A stretch of 64,000 nucleotides of DNA from Flavobacterium keumense. GTDB lineage: Bacteria; Bacteroidota; Bacteroidia; Flavobacteriales; Flavobacteriaceae. The notes under the pieces were generated by a model. That model worked only from the letters and a program-made list of their open reading frames with translations. It was not told the DNA's origin and did not search any database. Location: the NCBI RefSeq assembly GCF_029866485.1, contig NZ_CP092332.1, positions 1,302,001 to 1,366,000 on the forward strand, written 5' to 3'. Positions 43,511 through 52,020 of this stretch are shown in pieces. The translations under genes were made by a program, and so were the position numbers. Positions within the stretch are counted from its first letter, which is position 1, and every line of letters starts with the position of its first letter.

Positions 43511-45289
43511 ATGTCATTACAACACATTCTTACTCCATCTATAACAAAAGCGATTCAGGATTTATTTGAAGTATCCGTTGATAAAGTAGAGTTTCAGGCT
43601 ACCCGCAAGGAGTTTGAAGGCGATATTACCATGGTTATTTTTCCTTTATTGAAATTGGTGAAAAGTAATCCGGTAGAATTAGGAACTCAAATTGGGAATT
43701 ATTTGGTGGAGAACGTTCCAGAAGTAGCTCGTTTTAATGTGGTCTCTGGATTTTTGAATATTGTAATCTCCGACTCGTACTACTTGAATTTCTTTAATGG
43801 AATCAAAGACGATCCAAAATATGGTTTTGTAACACCAAATCCTTCCGACAAGGCAGTAATGGTGGAATATTCTTCGCCAAATACCAACAAGCCTTTGCAT
43901 TTAGGACACGTTCGTAACAATTTGTTAGGTTATTCGGTGGCTGAGATTTTGAAAGCTTCGGGTAAAAAAGTGTACAAAACCCAAATTATCAACGATCGTG
44001 GGATTCATATTTGCAAGTCGATGTTGGCTTGGAAAAAATTTGGTAATGGAGAAACGCCTGCTTCCACAGGATTAAAAGGAGATAAATTAGTTGGGAATTA
44101 CTATGTAGCTTTTGATAAAGCCTACAAAGAAGAAATCAACGACTTAATGGCTACTGGTAAAACAGAAGAAGAAGCCAAAAAACAAGCGCCCATCATTTTG
44201 GAAGCACAAGAGATGTTGCTAAAATGGGAAGCAGGAGATGAAGAAGTAAAATCCCTTTGGGCAATGATGAACCAATGGGTGTATGATGGTTTTGCGACTA
44301 CCTACAGTAATTTGGGCGTTAACTTTGATAGTTTTTATTACGAAAGCAACACCTATTTGTTAGGAAAAGACGTAGTTCAAATTGGTTTAGAAAAAGGCGT
44401 TTTTGAAAAAGATCCAGACGGTTCGGTTTGGATTGATTTGACTGACGAAGGTTTGGATAGAAAAATCGTGTTGCGTTCCGACGGGACAGCGGTGTATATG
44501 ACACAAGATATTGGTACGGCAATCCAACGTGTGAAAGACCATCCCGATGTGGGAGGTATGGTGTATACGGTGGGGAATGAGCAAGATTACCACTTCAAAG
44601 TGTTGTTTTTGATTTTGAAAAAACTTGGTTTTGATTGGGCTTCGAGCTTGTATCACTTATCCTATGGAATGGTGGAATTGCCTTCAGGAAAAATGAAAAG
44701 CCGTGAGGGAACGGTAGTAGATGCCGATGATTTAATGCAAGAAATGACCAGTACGGCTCAAAAAATTTCAGAAGAATTAGGCAAACTAGAAGGCTATTCG
44801 GATGAGGAGAAAGCCAAGTTATACAACACGATTGGTTTGGGAGCGTTGAAATACTACATTTTGAAAGTGGATCCTAAAAAACAAATCATGTTCAATCCAG
44901 AAGAATCGGTTGATTTTGCTGGAAACACAGGGCCGTTTATTCAATATACCTATGCGCGTATTCAATCCATTCTTCGTAAAGCGACTTTCGATTTTTCGGC
45001 TACAGCCAAAACTAACGACTTGCACGAAAAAGAAAAAGAACTGTTGAAACAAATTGAATTGTATCCAGAAGTAATTCAAAATGCGGCGCAAAATCACAGT
45101 CCCGCTTTGATTGCCAATTATACCTATGAGTTGGTTCGTGAATACAATTCGTTTTACCAAGCGGTACCTATCTTGGGTGAAGAAAACCAAGAAAAGAAAA
45201 TATTCAGAGTCCAATTGTCTAAAAAAGTAGCCGATACCATTGCTTCTTCGTTTAGTTTGTTAGGGATTAATGTTCCGGAGAGAATGTAA
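43511..45289 (+). CDS. argS: Arginyl-tRNA synthetase
   Basis: A 592-residue class I synthetase. The HIGH-type motif is NKPLHLGHVRNN at about residues 124-135 with NPNTNKP upstream. GMVELPSGKMKSREGT at about 384-399 is the KMSKS-type loop. The N-terminal Arg-tRNA additional domain and the C-terminal DALR anticodon-binding domain (QYTYARIQSILRKA) are present. It charges tRNA-Arg. A clean terminator follows. Confidence 0.97.
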   Translation: MSLQHILTPSITKAIQDLFEVSVDKVEFQATRKEFEGDITMVIFPLLKLVKSNPVELGTQIGNYLVENVPEVARFNVVSGFLNIVISDSYYLNFFNGIKDDPKYGFVTPNPSDKAVMVEYSSPNTNKPLHLGHVRNNLLGYSVAEILKASGKKVYKTQIINDRGIHICKSMLAWKKFGNGETPASTGLKGDKLVGNYYVAFDKAYKEEINDLMATGKTEEEAKKQAPIILEAQEMLLKWEAGDEEVKSLWAMMNQWVYDGFATTYSNLGVNFDSFYYESNTYLLGKDVVQIGLEKGVFEKDPDGSVWIDLTDEGLDRKIVLRSDGTAVYMTQDIGTAIQRVKDHPDVGGMVYTVGNEQDYHFKVLFLILKKLGFDWASSLYHLSYGMVELPSGKMKSREGTVVDADDLMQEMTSTAQKISEELGKLEGYSDEEKAKLYNTIGLGALKYYILKVDPKKQIMFNPEESVDFAGNTGPFIQYTYARIQSILRKATFDFSATAKTNDLHEKEKELLKQIELYPEVIQNAAQNHSPALIANYTYELVREYNSFYQAVPILGEENQEKKIFRVQLSKKVADTIASSFSLLGINVPERM

Positions 45290-45311
45290 AATTGCAATTT
45301 TAGTATAAATG

Positions 45312-45337
45312 AAAACGACCTTTAGAGGTCGTTTTTT
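45312..45337 (+). terminator. Terminator of argS
   Basis: AAAACGACCT and AGGTCGTTTT form a 10-bp stem with a TTAG loop and a following T run, 22 bases past the stop. Confidence 0.93.
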
Positions 45338-45385
45338 TGTTGGTTTGCAAGCAGATTTTTGCCATTTAATTATATAAATATTGAA

Positions 45386-45415
45386 TTGCCTAATTATTGA
45401 ATTAGTTTATCTTTG
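45386..45415 (+). promoter_or_regulatory. Promoter of ffh
   Basis: TTG at 45386-45388, 19 bases, then TATCTTTG at 45408-45415: an exact Bacteroidota promoter. The ATG at 45438 lies 22 bases further down, so the longer reading frame starting at 45381 cannot be the true gene start. Confidence 0.88.
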
Positions 45416-45437
45416 CATTTCAAAAAAAGTAAATAGT

Positions 45438-46796
45438 ATGTTTAGTAATTTAAGCGATAAATTAGATAAAGCCTTTCACGTATTAAAAGGACACGGAAAA
45501 ATCACTGAGATTAACGTAGCGGAAACTTTGAAAGAAGTGCGTCGTGCGTTATTGGATGCCGATGTGAACTTTAAAATTGCCAAAGATTTTACTGCCAAAG
45601 TAAAAGACAAAGCGATGGGTCAAGATGTATTGACTACGTTGCAACCAGGGCAATTAATGGTAAAGTTGGTGAAAGACGAATTGACCGAATTGATGGGGGG
45701 CGATGTAGCTGGAATCAATCTTTCGGGAGCGCCAACGGTCATCTTGATGTCGGGTTTACAAGGTTCGGGAAAAACTACTTTTTCCGGGAAATTAGCTAAT
45801 TATTTACAGACTAAAAAAGGAAAGAAACCACTTTTGGTAGCTTGTGATATTTACCGTCCAGCGGCGATTCAGCAGTTGTATGTCGTGGGAGATTCTATTG
45901 GGGTTGAGGTGTATTCCGAACCTGAAAATAAAAACCCTGTTGAAATTGCGCAAAATGCCATCAAACACGCTAAAGCCAACGGTTTTAATGTAGTGATTGT
46001 CGATACCGCAGGTCGTCTAGCAGTAGATGAGGAAATGATGAACGAAATTGAACGCGTTCATAAAGCGATTCAACCGCAAGAAACCTTGTTTGTTGTGGAT
46101 TCAATGACGGGTCAAGATGCCGTAAATACAGCTAAAACTTTCAATGACAGATTGAACTTTGATGGGGTGATCTTAACCAAATTAGATGGAGATACTCGTG
46201 GTGGAGCTGCGCTTTCTATCAAATCAGTAGTGAACAAACCAATTAAGTTTGTAGGTACTGGCGAAAAAATGGAAGCGATTGATGTGTTCTATCCAGATCG
46301 TATGGCAGAACGTATCCTTGGAATGGGAGACGTTGTGTCGTTAGTAGAAAGAGCGCAAGAGCAATACAACGAAGAAGAAGCGAGAAAATTACAGAAGAAG
46401 ATTGCGAAAAACGAATTCGGATTTGATGATTTCTTGGCGCAAATTCAACAAGTGAAAAAAATGGGTAATATGAAAGACTTGGTGGGAATGATACCAGGAG
46501 CTTCTAAAGCCATGAAAGATGTTGAGATTGAAGACGATGCGTTCAAACATATCGAAGCAATTATCTATTCAATGACACCTAAAGAAAGAAGCAAACCTGC
46601 TTTGATTGATATGAAACGCAAAACAAGAATTGCCAAAGGTTCTGGTACTAAAATCGAACAAGTGAATCAATTGATGAAGCAGTTTGAGCAAATGAGCAAA
46701 ATGATGAAAATGATGCAAGGTCCTGGAGGCAAAAACCTCATGAAGATGATGGGCGGAATGAAAGGAATGCCAGGTGGAATGCCGGGGATGAGATAA
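45438..46796 (+). CDS. ffh: Signal recognition particle protein Ffh
   Basis: A 452-residue SRP54 GTPase that binds signal sequences as they leave the ribosome. An N-terminal helical domain is followed by the G domain: G1 GLQGSGKTTFSGKLA at about residues 106-120, DTAGRLAVDEEMM at about 189-201, TKLDGDTRGG at about 246-255. The Met-rich M domain at the end (MSKMMKMMQGPGGKNLMKMM) binds SRP RNA and signal peptides. The 4.5S RNA gene was not found in this window. Confidence 0.97.
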   Translation: MFSNLSDKLDKAFHVLKGHGKITEINVAETLKEVRRALLDADVNFKIAKDFTAKVKDKAMGQDVLTTLQPGQLMVKLVKDELTELMGGDVAGINLSGAPTVILMSGLQGSGKTTFSGKLANYLQTKKGKKPLLVACDIYRPAAIQQLYVVGDSIGVEVYSEPENKNPVEIAQNAIKHAKANGFNVVIVDTAGRLAVDEEMMNEIERVHKAIQPQETLFVVDSMTGQDAVNTAKTFNDRLNFDGVILTKLDGDTRGGAALSIKSVVNKPIKFVGTGEKMEAIDVFYPDRMAERILGMGDVVSLVERAQEQYNEEEARKLQKKIAKNEFGFDDFLAQIQQVKKMGNMKDLVGMIPGASKAMKDVEIEDDAFKHIEAIIYSMTPKERSKPALIDMKRKTRIAKGSGTKIEQVNQLMKQFEQMSKMMKMMQGPGGKNLMKMMGGMKGMPGGMPGMR

Positions 46797-46924
46797 TAAA
46801 AGGTTATAAGTTTATAAGGTTAAGAGATTAAAAGGGTATAATTACATCACACTAATAAGGGTTTATTTTTTTAAGTTTAAACAGATAAACTCCTAAACAA
46901 CTAAACTAAATACAACACAATACA
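46797..46924. repeat. ffh-folD spacer with small repeats
   Basis: The gap has AAGGTTATAAGTTTATAAGG-type sequence and TTTAAACAGATAAACTCCTA followed by AACAACTAAACT, both typical of spacer repeats in Flavobacterium. No terminator or strong promoter was recognised. Confidence 0.5.
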
Positions 46925-47806
46925 ATGCAACTACTAGACGGAAAAAAGACATCGGAAGATATCAAACAAGAAATTGCAGCTGAGGTTCAAAAAATGAAAG
47001 CCAATGGTGAAAAAGTACCTCATTTAGCCGCAGTTTTGGTTGGGAATAATGGCGCGAGCTTGACCTATGTGGGCAGCAAAGTGCGTTCTTGTGAACAAAT
47101 TGGTTTCGAATCGACTTTGGTGTCTTTGCCAGAAACAATTACCGAAAGCGAATTGTTAGCTAAGATTGCCGATTTGAACGAAGACGACAATCTGGACGGT
47201 TTTATTGTTCAATTGCCTTTGCCAAAGCATATCAATGAAGAAAAGATATTGATGGCAATTCATCCTGACAAAGATGTAGATGGATTTCATCCTACAAATT
47301 TTGGTAAAATGGCTTTGGAAATGGAAACATTTTTGCCCGCTACTCCGTTTGGAATCATGCAATTATTGGAGCGTTACCAAGTAGAAACGGCTGGAAAACA
47401 TACGGTAGTAATTGGAAGAAGCCATATTGTAGGCCGACCAATGAGTATTTTGATGAGTCGCAAAGGTTATCCTGGCGATTCTACCGTAACCTTGACGCAT
47501 AGTAGAACTAAAAACATTGAAGAGTTTACTAAGAATGCGGATATTATTATCACTGCTTTAGGGGTGCCTAATTATTTGAAAGCAGATATGGTGAAAGAAG
47601 GTGTTGTCGTAATTGACGTGGGTATTACTAGAGTAGAAGATGCATCGCACCCAAAAGGCTATGTGATTACCGGTGATGTTGATTTTGATGAGGTAAGCAA
47701 GAAATCGTCTTTTATTACGCCAGTTCCTGGAGGCGTAGGACCAATGACCATCGCTATGTTGTTGAAAAATACACTATTAGCGAGACAAATTAGAGCAAGA
47801 AAATAA
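46925..47806 (+). CDS. folD: Bifunctional methylenetetrahydrofolate dehydrogenase/cyclohydrolase
   Basis: A 293-residue FolD. The catalytic Lys lies in [16 protein letters not shown] at about residues 43-58. QLPLPKHIN is at about 97-105 and [11 protein letters not shown] at about 119-129. The NADP-binding loop is [13 protein letters not shown] at about 162-174, and the family end signature [13 protein letters not shown] at about 269-281. It supplies 10-formyl-THF for purines, in keeping with purM nearby. Confidence 0.97.
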   Translation: MQLLDGKKTSEDIKQEIAAEVQKMKANGEKVPHLAAVLVGNNGASLTYVGSKVRSCEQIGFESTLVSLPETITESELLAKIADLNEDDNLDGFIVQLPLPKHINEEKILMAIHPDKDVDGFHPTNFGKMALEMETFLPATPFGIMQLLERYQVETAGKHTVVIGRSHIVGRPMSILMSRKGYPGDSTVTLTHSRTKNIEEFTKNADIIITALGVPNYLKADMVKEGVVVIDVGITRVEDASHPKGYVITGDVDFDEVSKKSSFITPVPGGVGPMTIAMLLKNTLLARQIRARK

Positions 47807-47828
47807 TTTTTACTAGTATGATAAGATG

Positions 47829-47855
47829 AAGCTGTTCAATTGAACAGCTTTTTTT
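47829..47855 (+). terminator. Terminator of folD
   Basis: AAGCTGTTC and GAACAGCTT pair around an AATT loop, followed by seven T residues, 22 bases after the stop. Confidence 0.93.
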
Positions 47856-47875
47856 ATAAAAAAACAACTTTTTTG

Positions 47876-47905
47876 TTGGTTGCTTTATAAAATAATATAA
47901 CTTTG
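47876..47905 (+). promoter_or_regulatory. Promoter of the membrane-protein/regulator pair
   Basis: TTG at 47876-47878, 19 bases, and TAACTTTG at 47898-47905 form a consensus promoter. The start codon is only 20 bases downstream, leaving a short leader that is almost entirely the candidate operator. Confidence 0.82.
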
Positions 47906-47920
47906 CATTTCAAAGTACTT
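47900..47920 (+). promoter_or_regulatory. Candidate operator 1 (ACTTTG-N5-CAAAGT)
   Basis: ACTTTG and CAAAGT form an inverted repeat with a five-base spacer, and the right arm runs on as CAAAGTACTTT, itself a palindrome. The left arm overlaps the -7 box, so a bound protein would block transcription. The same arrangement with the same following TTAATT occurs before the gene at 48892. Confidence 0.65.
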
Positions 47921-47925
47921 TAATT

Positions 47926-48540
47926 ATGAGTAAAAAACATCAAGACGATTTGTCACATATTCGTTCCATGATGGAGCGATCGTCAAGATTTATTTCTTTA
48001 AGTGGTTTGTCTGGCGTGTCGGCTGGATTGGCAGCTTTATTGGGTGGAATATATGTGTATAGGCTTTTTCAACAAAATGGCATTGCTTATTTCGATGGGG
48101 TTGACAAGGAGTTTCCTGTACATTTAGTTAATCAATTAATTGCTGTTGGAATTGCTATTTTAATTGTTGCACTAGTTTCGGCAGTATTTTTTACGGTACA
48201 AAAAAGTAAACAACATAATCTGCCTATTTGGACTAGTGCCACCAAGAATATGTTGTTCCATCTTGCGATTCCAGTGGTGGTAGGAGCTATTTTTGGAGTA
48301 GCACTTTTGTTACATCAATTATATGTCCTTTTAGCACCTGTTACGTTACTGTTTTATGGGTTAGCTTTGATAAATGCAGGAAGTTATACTTTGACAGATG
48401 TAAAATATTTAGGATTTACCCAATTGATATTAGGTTGTTTGTCTCTTTTCCTTCCAGGATACGGTCTTGTTTTTTGGATATTGGGTTTTGGAGTATTGCA
48501 TATTATTTATGGACTATTGATGTTCAAAAAATATAAATAA
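47926..48540 (+). CDS. Conserved membrane protein of unknown function
   Basis: A 204-residue protein with a charged N-terminus (about residues 1-22) and about six membrane helices (FISLSGLSGVSAGLAALLGG first). No known motif. It is the first gene of a unit with the winged-helix regulator, eight bases upstream of that gene. Similar membrane protein/regulator/DUF4173-like sets are frequent in Flavobacteriaceae; function unknown. Confidence 0.8.
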   Translation: MSKKHQDDLSHIRSMMERSSRFISLSGLSGVSAGLAALLGGIYVYRLFQQNGIAYFDGVDKEFPVHLVNQLIAVGIAILIVALVSAVFFTVQKSKQHNLPIWTSATKNMLFHLAIPVVVGAIFGVALLLHQLYVLLAPVTLLFYGLALINAGSYTLTDVKYLGFTQLILGCLSLFLPGYGLVFWILGFGVLHIIYGLLMFKKYK

Positions 48541-48548
48541 TTGACCTA

Positions 48549-48839
48549 ATGGGAATTATTGACAAGTTAAATAAAGATTTTGAGAGTAGGGTTAGGCTTG
48601 GTATTATGTCAGTGCTGATGGTCAATGACTGGATTGATTTTACAGAAATGAAGACCTTACTCAATAGTACAGATGGTAATTTAGCGAGTCATGCAACAGC
48701 TTTGGAAAAAGCTAAATATATTGAAATTAAGAAAGAGTTTGTAGGTAAGAAACCGAAAACATCTTACCGAGTGACTAATTCCGGAAGGCAGGCTTTTACA
48801 AATCATTTGAATCAATTGGAACATCTTTTGAAAAACTAA
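48549..48839 (+). CDS. Winged-helix DNA-binding regulator (HTH_34-like)
   Basis: A 96-residue protein that is almost entirely one winged helix. The recognition region is about SHATALEKAKYIEIKKEF (residues 40-57), followed by the wing KKPKTSYRVTNSGRQAF. This form resembles small MarR/ArsR-like HTH_34 regulators. Being sandwiched between two genes that each carry the same inverted repeat at their promoter, it is the natural candidate to bind these sites and control its own operon. No effector domain is present. Confidence 0.88.
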   Translation: MGIIDKLNKDFESRVRLGIMSVLMVNDWIDFTEMKTLLNSTDGNLASHATALEKAKYIEIKKEFVGKKPKTSYRVTNSGRQAFTNHLNQLEHLLKN

Positions 48840-48854
48840 TATTTTTTTGTTTAA

Positions 48855-48884
48855 TAACTTTGAAATTCAAAGTACTTTAATTTT
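48855..48884 (+). promoter_or_regulatory. -7 box and candidate operator 2 before the DUF4173-like gene
   Basis: TAACTTTG at 48855-48862 is a -7 box. From its third base, ACTTTG-N5-CAAAGT followed by ACTTTAATT repeats the pattern seen at 47900. Outside this core the two upstream regions differ, which argues for selection on the site. The -33 TTG is less clear (48828, spacing 24). Confidence 0.65.
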
Positions 48885-48891
48885 TTTTAAT

Positions 48892-50280
48892 ATGAAAAAA
48901 CATCATTTAATTGGAATCAGTATTCTAGCTTTTATTGTGCTTTTTGTTAATGAAGATATAGGTCTTAATCTGGCTATTTTTGGTCTGGTTCTGATAGGTC
49001 TTCTAGTGTATTCCTTTAAGCAACATTTGAAAGGTACAGCGGAACGAATTTTAGTTGTACTTTCTATTCTATCGTGTTTAGCCTTTGCTTGGTACGGAGA
49101 TTTTGTTTCTTTGGTAGCTATTTTTTTGTCAGTGTTGGTATTACAATTTCGTATTCAAACCCCTCAATTAAAATGTATCCAAGTAGTACCCATTATACTG
49201 ATTAATTCTTTAGCAACGAGTATCCGTTTTTTTCAATTTTCAAAATGGCTTCCTGAAACACGAATGAATACCAATTTTGCAAAGATACTTGTAGCTTATA
49301 TGATTATTCCGTTGTCGTTTTTGTCTGTTTTCTTTTTAATATATTCTTTTGGGAGTGATCATTTTTCTTCTTTGTTTACAAATTACACTTTTGATTTTAA
49401 TCCCTATCAACTCATTTTTGTAGTGGTGTTTGGAACCTATTTTTCGTTTAGTTTTTGGAATTATTGGGTACCTGATGCTTGTTTTGACATCAATTCAAAA
49501 TTACAAAATGAATTAGATGAAGGTCATATGGTTTCTAATCGATCAGGATTTTCAATATTGGATACAGATTTTAAACGAAAAAGTGGTGAGATTACCTTCT
49601 TCCTTTTGAATTTACTATTGCTAGTATTTTTATTGACATTCAATTATGAACAGTTTTTTGAATCAATTGCAAGCTCTAAATTGAGTGCTGCGACTCACGA
49701 AAGGGTGAATGCCGTATTGTTTTCTATTTTCTTGTCTATAGTGGTAGTTTTAGTCTATTTTAAAGGAGAATTTAATTTTGATTCCAAGGCAACAAATTTG
49801 AAGATATTAGCCAAAATTTGGATGGTATTGAATGGGTTTTTAATTGTGAGTACACTACTAATAAACGCGGAATATATTGCCTCTTTTGGCTTGACGTATA
49901 AGCGTTTAGGGGTATTTGCTTTTTTGTTTTTAGCAACAATGAGTTTAATCTTTACTGCAGTAAAAATCTCCAAAATAAAATCCAATGCTTATGTTTTTAA
50001 TCAGATGATTTGGTATTGCTATGGAGTGATTTTGCTATGTAGTTTTGTTAATTGGGGTAATTGGGTTACTAGCTATAATATTTCGGTTAATAAAGGAGTT
50101 GAGCCTGTATTTTTGAGTGATTTGAATTTTAATGATGTATTGCGCCGACAGTTTTTCCAAGAAAATAAATTAAATGGAGGGTATAATGAAGTGTTGAGAG
50201 AAGAAGAAATTAAGGTCAAGCAATCGACTTCGTTTTTGTCTCAAACATTGTATTATGAATCGTTAAAATGGAATGACTAA
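48892..50280 (+). CDS. Polytopic membrane protein, DUF4173/DUF4153-like
   Basis: A 462-residue inner-membrane protein with about 11-12 hydrophobic helices and a short soluble tail. The segment INAEYIASFGLTYKRLGVFA resembles the conserved part of DUF4173/DUF4153 proteins. Function unknown. An in-frame TTG at 48847 lies inside the promoter, so the ATG at 48892 is used. It has its own promoter and operator and belongs to the same regulon-like group as the two upstream genes. Confidence 0.8.
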   Translation: MKKHHLIGISILAFIVLFVNEDIGLNLAIFGLVLIGLLVYSFKQHLKGTAERILVVLSILSCLAFAWYGDFVSLVAIFLSVLVLQFRIQTPQLKCIQVVPIILINSLATSIRFFQFSKWLPETRMNTNFAKILVAYMIIPLSFLSVFFLIYSFGSDHFSSLFTNYTFDFNPYQLIFVVVFGTYFSFSFWNYWVPDACFDINSKLQNELDEGHMVSNRSGFSILDTDFKRKSGEITFFLLNLLLLVFLLTFNYEQFFESIASSKLSAATHERVNAVLFSIFLSIVVVLVYFKGEFNFDSKATNLKILAKIWMVLNGFLIVSTLLINAEYIASFGLTYKRLGVFAFLFLATMSLIFTAVKISKIKSNAYVFNQMIWYCYGVILLCSFVNWGNWVTSYNISVNKGVEPVFLSDLNFNDVLRRQFFQENKLNGGYNEVLREEEIKVKQSTSFLSQTLYYESLKWND

Positions 50281-50284
50281 TTTT

Positions 50285-50317
50285 AAAAGCCTTTCTGCTA
50301 ATAGATAGGCTTTTTTT
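50285..50317 (+). terminator. Terminator after the DUF4173-like gene
   Basis: AAAGCCT and AGGCTTT pair with a 14-base loop and are followed by a T run immediately after the stop codon. Confidence 0.82.
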
Positions 50318-50377
50318 ATTCTATTTGGACTTGAATTTAGGATCGTATTCTACTTAGGCAAAAGCCAAAAAATTAAT

Positions 50378-50385
50378 TATCTTTG
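50378..50385 (+). promoter_or_regulatory. Probable -7 box of purM
   Basis: TATCTTTG fits the TAnnTTTG consensus and lies 44 bases before the start codon. No TTG was seen at the expected -33 position, so activation by another factor is possible. Confidence 0.45.
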
Positions 50386-50429
50386 CCGAAAATACATTTT
50401 GCCGAAAGGCAGACAACACACCTAACTAC

Positions 50430-51608
50430 ATGAGTTCAGATACTTCAAAAAGATACGCACAACGCGGTGTTTCGGCATCAAAAGAAGATGTACACAATGC
50501 AATTAAAAATATTGACAAAGGATTGTTTCCGCAAGCCTTTTGTAAAATCGTTCCCGATTACTTAACCCAAGATGACAACTATTGTTTGATTATGCACGCC
50601 GATGGTGCAGGGACTAAATCGTCTTTGGCTTATATGTATTGGAAAGAAACGGGCGATATTTCAGTATGGAAAGGCATTGCGCAAGACGCGTTGATTATGA
50701 ATATTGATGACTTGTTGTGTGTGGGAGCTACGGATACTATTTTGCTTTCTTCTACTATTGGAAGAAATAAAAATTTAATTCCGGCAGAAGTTATTTCGGC
50801 TATTATCAATGGAACCGAGGAGTTGATTAAAGAATTGGATTCTTTTGGGGTAACTATTCATTCTACAGGTGGGGAAACGGCTGATGTAGGCGATTTAGTT
50901 CGTACCATTATTGTAGATTCAACGGTTACAGCACGAATGCCACGTGCCAAAGTAATTGATAATGCCAACATTCAAGCGGGTGATGTCATTGTAGGTTTAG
51001 CGTCTTTTGGACAAGCCACTTACGAAAAAAGTTACAACGGAGGGATGGGCAGTAATGGGTTAACTTCGGCACGTCATGATGTGTTTTCTAAGTATCTGGC
51101 ACAAAAATATCCGGAAAGTTTTGACTCGGCTGTTCCTGAAGAATTGATTTACTCGGGTCAGGTAAAATTAACAGATGCAGTAGAAAATTCTCCTATCGAC
51201 GCAGGTCAATTAGTGCTTTCGCCAACCAGAACCTATGCGCCAATTATTAAGAAAATTTTAGATAGCTATTCTTCAAAAGAAATCCACGGAATGGTACATT
51301 GCAGTGGAGGAGCGCAAACTAAAATTTTACATTTTGTAAATAATCTACACATTATAAAAGATAATTTATTTCCAGTTCCGCCATTGTTCCAATTGATTCA
51401 AGAGCAATCTAAAACCGACTGGAAAGAAATGTACCAAGTATTCAATTGTGGTCACCGTATGGAATTGTATGTTCCTGAAACAGTAGCTCAAGATATTATT
51501 GCCATCTCAAAATCGTTTAATGTTGATGCTCAGATTGTAGGTAGAGTGGAAGCTTCAGATTCTAAAAAATTAACTATTTCTAGCGAGTACGGTACTTTTG
51601 AGTACTAA
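50430..51608 (+). CDS. purM: Phosphoribosylformylglycinamidine cyclo-ligase (AIR synthetase)
   Basis: A 392-residue PurM, the Bacteroidota long form, which makes aminoimidazole ribonucleotide in purine synthesis. The family features are in order: MHADGAGTKSSLAYMYWKET at about residues 53-72, the ATP loop STGGETADVGDLVRT at about 144-158, GLASFGQATYEKSYNGGMGS at about 188-207, and HCSGGAQTKILHF at about 288-300. Length and motif wording separate it from PurL-type relatives. Confidence 0.93.
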   Translation: MSSDTSKRYAQRGVSASKEDVHNAIKNIDKGLFPQAFCKIVPDYLTQDDNYCLIMHADGAGTKSSLAYMYWKETGDISVWKGIAQDALIMNIDDLLCVGATDTILLSSTIGRNKNLIPAEVISAIINGTEELIKELDSFGVTIHSTGGETADVGDLVRTIIVDSTVTARMPRAKVIDNANIQAGDVIVGLASFGQATYEKSYNGGMGSNGLTSARHDVFSKYLAQKYPESFDSAVPEELIYSGQVKLTDAVENSPIDAGQLVLSPTRTYAPIIKKILDSYSSKEIHGMVHCSGGAQTKILHFVNNLHIIKDNLFPVPPLFQLIQEQSKTDWKEMYQVFNCGHRMELYVPETVAQDIIAISKSFNVDAQIVGRVEASDSKKLTISSEYGTFEY

Positions 51609-51659
51609 ATTCGTTTGTTATTTCTAAATTAATAAACCATAAACTTTTAAACTATTTAA

Positions 51660-52016
51660 ATGTACGAATTAGTATTTTGGCAGTATCAGGAAGGAGTTTA
51701 CTTGAACCATCAATTGGTTTATGAATCTTTGATAGAACAAGAAATGGTTGAGGGTTTAGAAGAACTACCGGTAACTGTGATACTCAATCGTATCGCCAGT
51801 GTTTTTTCTAGTTGGGAAAAAGTAGATGATAACAGTTGGAAAAATTCCAAAGGAAAAGGTGCTTTTCAAGTAAAGACTACAATACAAAGTATTCACATCG
51901 ATTGTTATGGAACCGAAGGAAAAACAATGGAACTTTTGGCTGCTACTTTGGAAGAATTCAAATGTCCGTGTTACGATCCTCAAGTTCCGGTTCGATTTGA
52001 CGAAATGAATGAATAA
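51660..52016 (+). CDS. Conserved hypothetical protein
   Basis: A 118-residue soluble acidic protein (MYELVFWQYQEGVYLNHQLV at the start). It has no signal peptide or recognised domain. A conserved-looking Cys pair sits in FKCPCYDPQVP near the end. It starts 51 bases after purM in the same direction, so it is likely co-transcribed. Function unknown. It converges with the PAS gene, four bases apart. Confidence 0.75.
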   Translation: MYELVFWQYQEGVYLNHQLVYESLIEQEMVEGLEELPVTVILNRIASVFSSWEKVDDNSWKNSKGKGAFQVKTTIQSIHIDCYGTEGKTMELLAATLEEFKCPCYDPQVPVRFDEMNE

Positions 52017-52020
52017 ATTT

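Noticed and set aside
45381..45437. N-terminal extension of ffh from a TTG
   Set aside because: It overlaps an exact promoter (TTG, 19 bases, TATCTTTG) and is absent from the family.
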